DNA of 64,000 bases from Acidobacteriota bacterium (GTDB taxonomy: Bacteria; Acidobacteriota; Terriglobia; Terriglobales; Acidobacteriaceae): assembly GCA_021846985.1 (NCBI GenBank), contig JAJZVX010000014.1:28338-92337 (forward strand), given 5' to 3'. A model generated the notes under the pieces. The model ran no database searches. It was not told the origin of the DNA and saw only the letters and a program-made list of their open reading frames with translations. The position numbers were made by a program, and so were the translations under genes. Below, one piece after another: positions 62,001 through 64,000 of this stretch. Numbering within the stretch: the first letter of the stretch is position 1; each line of letters starts with the position of its first letter.

Positions 62001-62469
62001 CCTTGAACGGCTTGCCGCCCGTAACATCGGTCACGCTCCACACATACTTCTTCATGCCCTGCGACGCAGGCACCCACGGCCCACCCGATTCGCTCCATCC
62101 CGGCGATCCCGCAATGGCTTCCTCCATCCCCAATCGGTCGGCCAGTACGGTGGCATATTTGAAGGCCTGCTTCCACTCCGGAGTCATGTAGATCAGCCGC
62201 TTCTTGACCACCTGCGGTGTGGCCAGAGCGGCATCGAAGTTCTGGAAGCCGCCCAGGCCGGCGCGGTGCATCCACTCCAGGTCCAGCTTGATCCCTTCCT
62301 CGGTGATATTCCCGTTCATCCAGTGCCACCACACCCGCGGCCGCGCCCCGTTGGGCGGGTTGGCAAAGCCGCTGCGCAGCGGATCAGTGGCATCCTGCGC
62401 CAGCGCGGTGCACAGGCAGATCACCGTAAACAAAGTGGTAAGGACGAACTTCGCAGTGGAGTGCTTCAT
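59077..62469 (-). CDS. GH106-family alpha-L-rhamnosidase-like enzyme
   Basis: 1130 residues with AGGAGAG before the ATG and a signal peptide (about 1-24). The N-terminus has the GH106 signature: FANPPNGARPRVWWHWMNGN, ITEEGIKLDLEWMHRAGLGG and GMEEAIAGSPGWSESGGPWV. A large catalytic barrel follows, with RYVINDSWEAGSQNWTDDMI and MTAAEAPWAWCPATLKPTAD. The C-terminus contains a galactose-binding-like beta-sandwich (LWINLGDVENLAEVLVNGKS, APFRVDATEALKPGVNEVVV). GH106 enzymes remove alpha-L-rhamnose from plant or bacterial glycans such as rhamnogalacturonan. It stands alone, next to the insertion-sequence remnant, with no other pectin genes in the window. Confidence 0.88.
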   Translation of the reverse strand: MKHSTAKFVLTTLFTVICLCTALAQDATDPLRSGFANPPNGARPRVWWHWMNGNITEEGIKLDLEWMHRAGLGGFQNFDAALATPQVVKKRLIYMTPEWKQAFKYATVLADRLGMEEAIAGSPGWSESGGPWVPASQGMKKYVWSVTDVTGGKPFKGKLAHPPSNTGAFQNMGIHDAIPTPGTAPIPEYYADTAVIAYRRTPSDVPFSSLHAKMTASGGSPDFAKLTDGDLEDATGIPIPAPGKDAWIQYEFPSQQTIRAITIVTKDPDSLTATFSGIAVPEKALEASDDGRNFHEVAKLPSGGAPEHTISFPAVTARYFRVTFKRMPAPPLPAWARDIDPASLSIKVGSRPAEYQVAELVLHEGARVNRFEEKAAFVPVPDLYGFATPHVQAADAIKKSGVIDLTAKMRPDGTLDWTPPPGNWVVVRFGYSLLGISNHPATAEATGLEVDKLNHQYVKDYFEKYLDSYKQAVGPGLMGAKGIRYVINDSWEAGSQNWTDDMIAQFRKLRGYDPVPWMPVLTGEVVESAEASDRFLWDFRETIGDLIANEHYGQLERTLHEWGMGHYGESHESGRAFVADGMEVKKFNEVPMSAMWTQRPGVNEIQYGLNADDRESASVAHIYGQNLAAAESMTAAEAPWAWCPATLKPTADQEFLNGINRFVIHESAHQPLVGPGTKPGLTLGPFGQWFNRNETWAEEARPWIDYLARTSFLLQQGHFGADLLYFYGEDSNLTAIFAQKSPDVPAGYGFDYVNADALIHELSVTDGRITTKSGMSYRLLGLDPYSRHMSLPVLQAIYKLAEEGAQVAGPKPTNDPSEADNQAEFKKLSDELFGDGTGVHQVGKGTVHAGEKLEDVFGALHVQPDFDYTKPESDTHLLFVHRKLDDGDLYFVDNRNDRDETVEASFRVTGKTPELWHADTGAIEPVSYRIADGRTRVPLHLEPWGSVFVVFRKPAAVESLELPKVTRTTLATVEGPWTVSFEPDLGAPPSITLDKLSSWSDSPDAGVKYYSGTGTYTKTIEAPEDWFKTGAHLWINLGDVENLAEVLVNGKSLGIVWHAPFRVDATEALKPGVNEVVVKVTNLWVNRLIGDQQPGAKKYTYADIKPYKADSPLLPSGLLGPVRIMRAATE

Positions 62470-62817
62470 CGGTCTCTCCTGTGATTTCGGCGGCCGGCCG
62501 GGTCGTCAAGCGCAAACCGGATTGTAGGTTGAAAACAGAATCGGATTTGGCTGTGGATTATACGGAGCAGCGTCATCAATCGTAAAGAAGTCTGAAATGC
62601 AATTTCCCATCGCTCTCGAATCGCGGATCTCAGGCCGCCGCGAACTCTGCATGAGAGCTTATTGCGAAGCCGCGGTGCGCATCGCGCGCTTCGCCGTGCC
62701 CGTTCGCGGCTGCCGCAGGATGATTCGCAGAGCGCTGCCGCCGTAGAATAGTCTGTGCGCGCCATCGGTCCGTGCTGGCGCGAAATTCAAGCCGGTTTTC
62801 TTTCCGTGAGCCGCGAT
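62470..62817. other. Intergenic region upstream of GH106 gene
   Basis: About 350 nt between divergent genes. A 50-codon frame from 62597 has no ribosome-binding site and a composition unlike the neighbouring genes. No repeat or RNA gene is recognised. Confidence 0.45.
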
Positions 62818-63150
62818 ATGATCACCATCTCGCCCGGGCCCCGCCTTCGCGCCGCCGTGATCCTGGCCATCCTTGCCGATGCCCTGCAGCTCGTCATCTT
62901 TCCCCTATTCGCCGAAGGTGCCTTCTCCCCCGCCGACGACCTCATCGACCTCGGCGTGGCTCTTGCGCTCACGCGCCTCCTGGGCTGGCACTGGGAGTTC
63001 CTGCCTTCGTTCCTCGCCAAGCTCATTCCCGGCGTTGACCTTGTCCCTTTCTGGACCCTCGCCGTCGTCAACGTCTATCGCCAGCAGAAACGCTTTGCCA
63101 TCTCGATGGAAAGCGCTCACCCGGGCACCCCAGACGACAAGAACCACTGA
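62818..63150 (+). CDS. Small hypothetical membrane protein
   Basis: 110 residues with two hydrophobic segments: LRAAVILAILADALQLVIFP and a weaker one around IDLGVALALTRLL, followed by FLAKLIPGVDLVPFWTLAVV. I recall similar short proteins in Acidobacteriota and other phyla, but no function is known. No strong ribosome-binding site precedes the ATG; a GTG at 62806 in the same frame is an alternative. It lies 56 nt before a decayed phosphoesterase gene. Confidence 0.68.
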   Translation: MITISPGPRLRAAVILAILADALQLVIFPLFAEGAFSPADDLIDLGVALALTRLLGWHWEFLPSFLAKLIPGVDLVPFWTLAVVNVYRQQKRFAISMESAHPGTPDDKNH

Positions 63151-63205
63151 CCCTTCCGGTCCGCCCGTCCACGGCGCCGTCACTGCACGTCCGCTACAAT
63201 AGGCC

Positions 63206-63600
63206 ATGGCCATTATCGGCTCTCCCCGGCAGCCGTCGATTGCCAGGAGGCGTTTTCTGCAGGCAGGTCTCTGCGGCGCGGCGGCTCTCGCCCTCTACTC
63301 CGGCGACGTCGAACGCTACTGGTTCTAGATCACTCGGCACAACCTCTTCCTGCCCGGCCTTTCCCGCGCCTTCGACGGCATGCGCATAGCCCAGCTCAGC
63401 GAGATTCATCTTGACGAGTTCACTGAGCCTTTCTTCCTTCGCCGCATTGTCGATCGCGTCAACCGCCTCGCGCCCGACGCCGTCATCCTCACCGGCGATT
63501 ACGTCACCTTTTGGACTCGCAGGCCACACCTGCGAGACCATCGGCGTTGGATCCAGCAGCCTCAGCACACTGCAAAGCACGCTACAGGTCTGATCCCGGG
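63206..63600 (+). pseudogene. Metallophosphoesterase (YkuE-like) pseudogene
   Basis: The frame starts with a Tat-type leader (PSIARRRFLQAGLCGAAALA) and continues as a calcineurin-like phosphoesterase. An in-frame TAG at 63326-63328 interrupts it after residue 40 (GDVERYWF*ITRHNLFLPGL), and the reading then goes on with FDGMRIAQLSEIHLDEF, where intact relatives have a DxH metal site (here SEIH), and LAPDAVILTGDYV. Near 63515 the similarity jumps to another frame (GLAGHTCETIG) and is lost by about 63600. So it is inactivated by a nonsense codon, a probable frameshift and a 3' truncation. Confidence 0.72.
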
Positions 63601-63687
63601 AAGGTGGTGCTGCTCGAGTCGGCCGAGGTGCGTCGTCGGCTCGACTCGATCCGCCTTCGACACCAGCGGGCCTGCGCAATCACAAGT

Positions 63688-63717
63688 TCCTCTGCCCATC
63701 AGTCCTCTGCCCATCAG
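63688..63717. repeat. Tandem 15-bp duplication
   Basis: TCCTCTGCCCATCAG is repeated twice head to tail with no spacer, inside the decayed right-hand region. It looks like a simple slippage duplication. Confidence 0.6.
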
Positions 63718-63733
63718 AATGAAACAAAACTTT

Positions 63734-63770
63734 GTCCGCTTTTGGTCCGGCCCCCTATGCGAAAGCGGAC
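63734..63770. repeat. Inverted repeat with 9-bp arms
   Basis: GTCCGCTTT (63734-63742) and AAAGCGGAC (63762-63770) are perfect inverted copies around a 19-nt loop, followed by short repeats of GGACGAAAA type. The role is unknown; it may mark the end of a mobile element. Confidence 0.45.
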
Positions 63771-63876
63771 GAAAATGGACGAAAAGACACGAAGATTCAC
63801 GAAAAAGACACACCTGCCAATGACAGTGCGAAACAGGCTTATAGCTCTGAATTGCTTGATTTTAGAGGGGAAAGTT

Positions 63877-63937
63877 TGGAGGCGCGGGCCGGGATCGAAC
63901 CGGCGCATAAAGGTTTTGCAGTTTCCCGGACCACGCC
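63877..63937 (-). pseudogene. Broken tRNA-Cys(GCA): 3' half intact, D-arm lost
   Basis: Read on the minus strand, 63921 to 63877 is an intact 3' half of tRNA-Cys: anticodon loop CTGCAAA, T-arm GCCGG-TTCGATC-CCGGC, acceptor strand CCGCGCC, T and an encoded CCA. The 5' side lacks a D-arm and the matching anticodon stem. A GGCGTGG (63937-63931) can still pair with the acceptor strand with one G-U, so it is either a tRNA with an internal deletion of roughly 15-20 nt or a 3'-half left by integration of a mobile element at a tRNA-Cys gene. It cannot fold into a normal tRNA. Confidence 0.65.
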
Positions 63938-64000
63938 TAAGTCATTGTGAAAACAGGGTACTTCCGCTGGGCGAAGTTCCCAAAAACGGCTTTTTTAGCA

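Noticed and set aside
62597..62749. 50-codon frame upstream of the small membrane protein
   Set aside because: No good ribosome-binding site, no family resemblance and Arg-rich composition.

Overview
The window is high-GC, densely coded bacterial chromosome, most likely from an Acidobacteriota member of the Terriglobia type. This is inferred from the gene content: a secretin carrying a cohesin domain, a VWFA-related secreted protein, two FG-GAP/UnbV-ASPIC proteins, a zinc-ribbon XRE regulator, large GH106 and PIG-L exoproteins, and many GTG/TTG starts. No rRNA gene or CRISPR array is present, and the only tRNA trace is a broken tRNA-Cys at the right edge.

Layout. 0-3.3 kb: leftward type II secretion/pilus genes (secretin and two pseudopilins). 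3.6-14.6 kb: mostly housekeeping genes (smpB, pepA, a sialidase-like exoprotein, argS, metG, tatD, yajQ, a polyprenyl diphosphate synthase, an O-methyltransferase). 14.7-20.7 kb: the leftward envelope block uppS-cdsA-dxr-rseP plus a thioesterase. It is interrupted between uppS and cdsA by an oppositely oriented two-gene PIN toxin-antitoxin-like module with its own promoter and palindrome. 21-29 kb: zinc-ribbon XRE regulator, acyltransferase, HD hydrolase, DUF2892-like protein, Tat-exported TIM-barrel protein, VWFA protein and ppdK. 29.8-40.8 kb: STAS protein, queG, msrQ/msrP, amino-acid permease, PIG-L deacetylase, porin, and a flavin-binding PNPOx-like protein.

40.8-50.4 kb is the most unusual part. 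It is a tightly packed leftward operon of seven genes: DAHP synthase, a protein resembling the hydrazine-synthase alpha subunit with one c-type heme site, an FG-GAP/UnbV protein, a beta-propeller fused to a two-heme peroxidase-like domain, a second propeller, a RidA-family protein and a solitary ABC-type periplasmic binding protein. Several genes overlap by 4 nt. The alpha-like protein together with the propeller/diheme fusion recalls the alpha and beta-gamma parts of anammox hydrazine synthase. It is more likely an uncharacterised relative than true anammox machinery.

50.5-64 kb: an amidase, a very large TPR/FG-GAP/UnbV protein, a small conserved hypothetical, dapD, a nested palindromic element, an SMP-30 lactonase-like protein, an insertion-sequence remnant, a GH106 rhamnosidase-like enzyme and a small membrane protein. 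The last 0.8 kb is decayed: a metallophosphoesterase pseudogene, short repeats and a truncated tRNA-Cys that may mark an integration site. All family assignments were read from motifs by eye; no database search was run.
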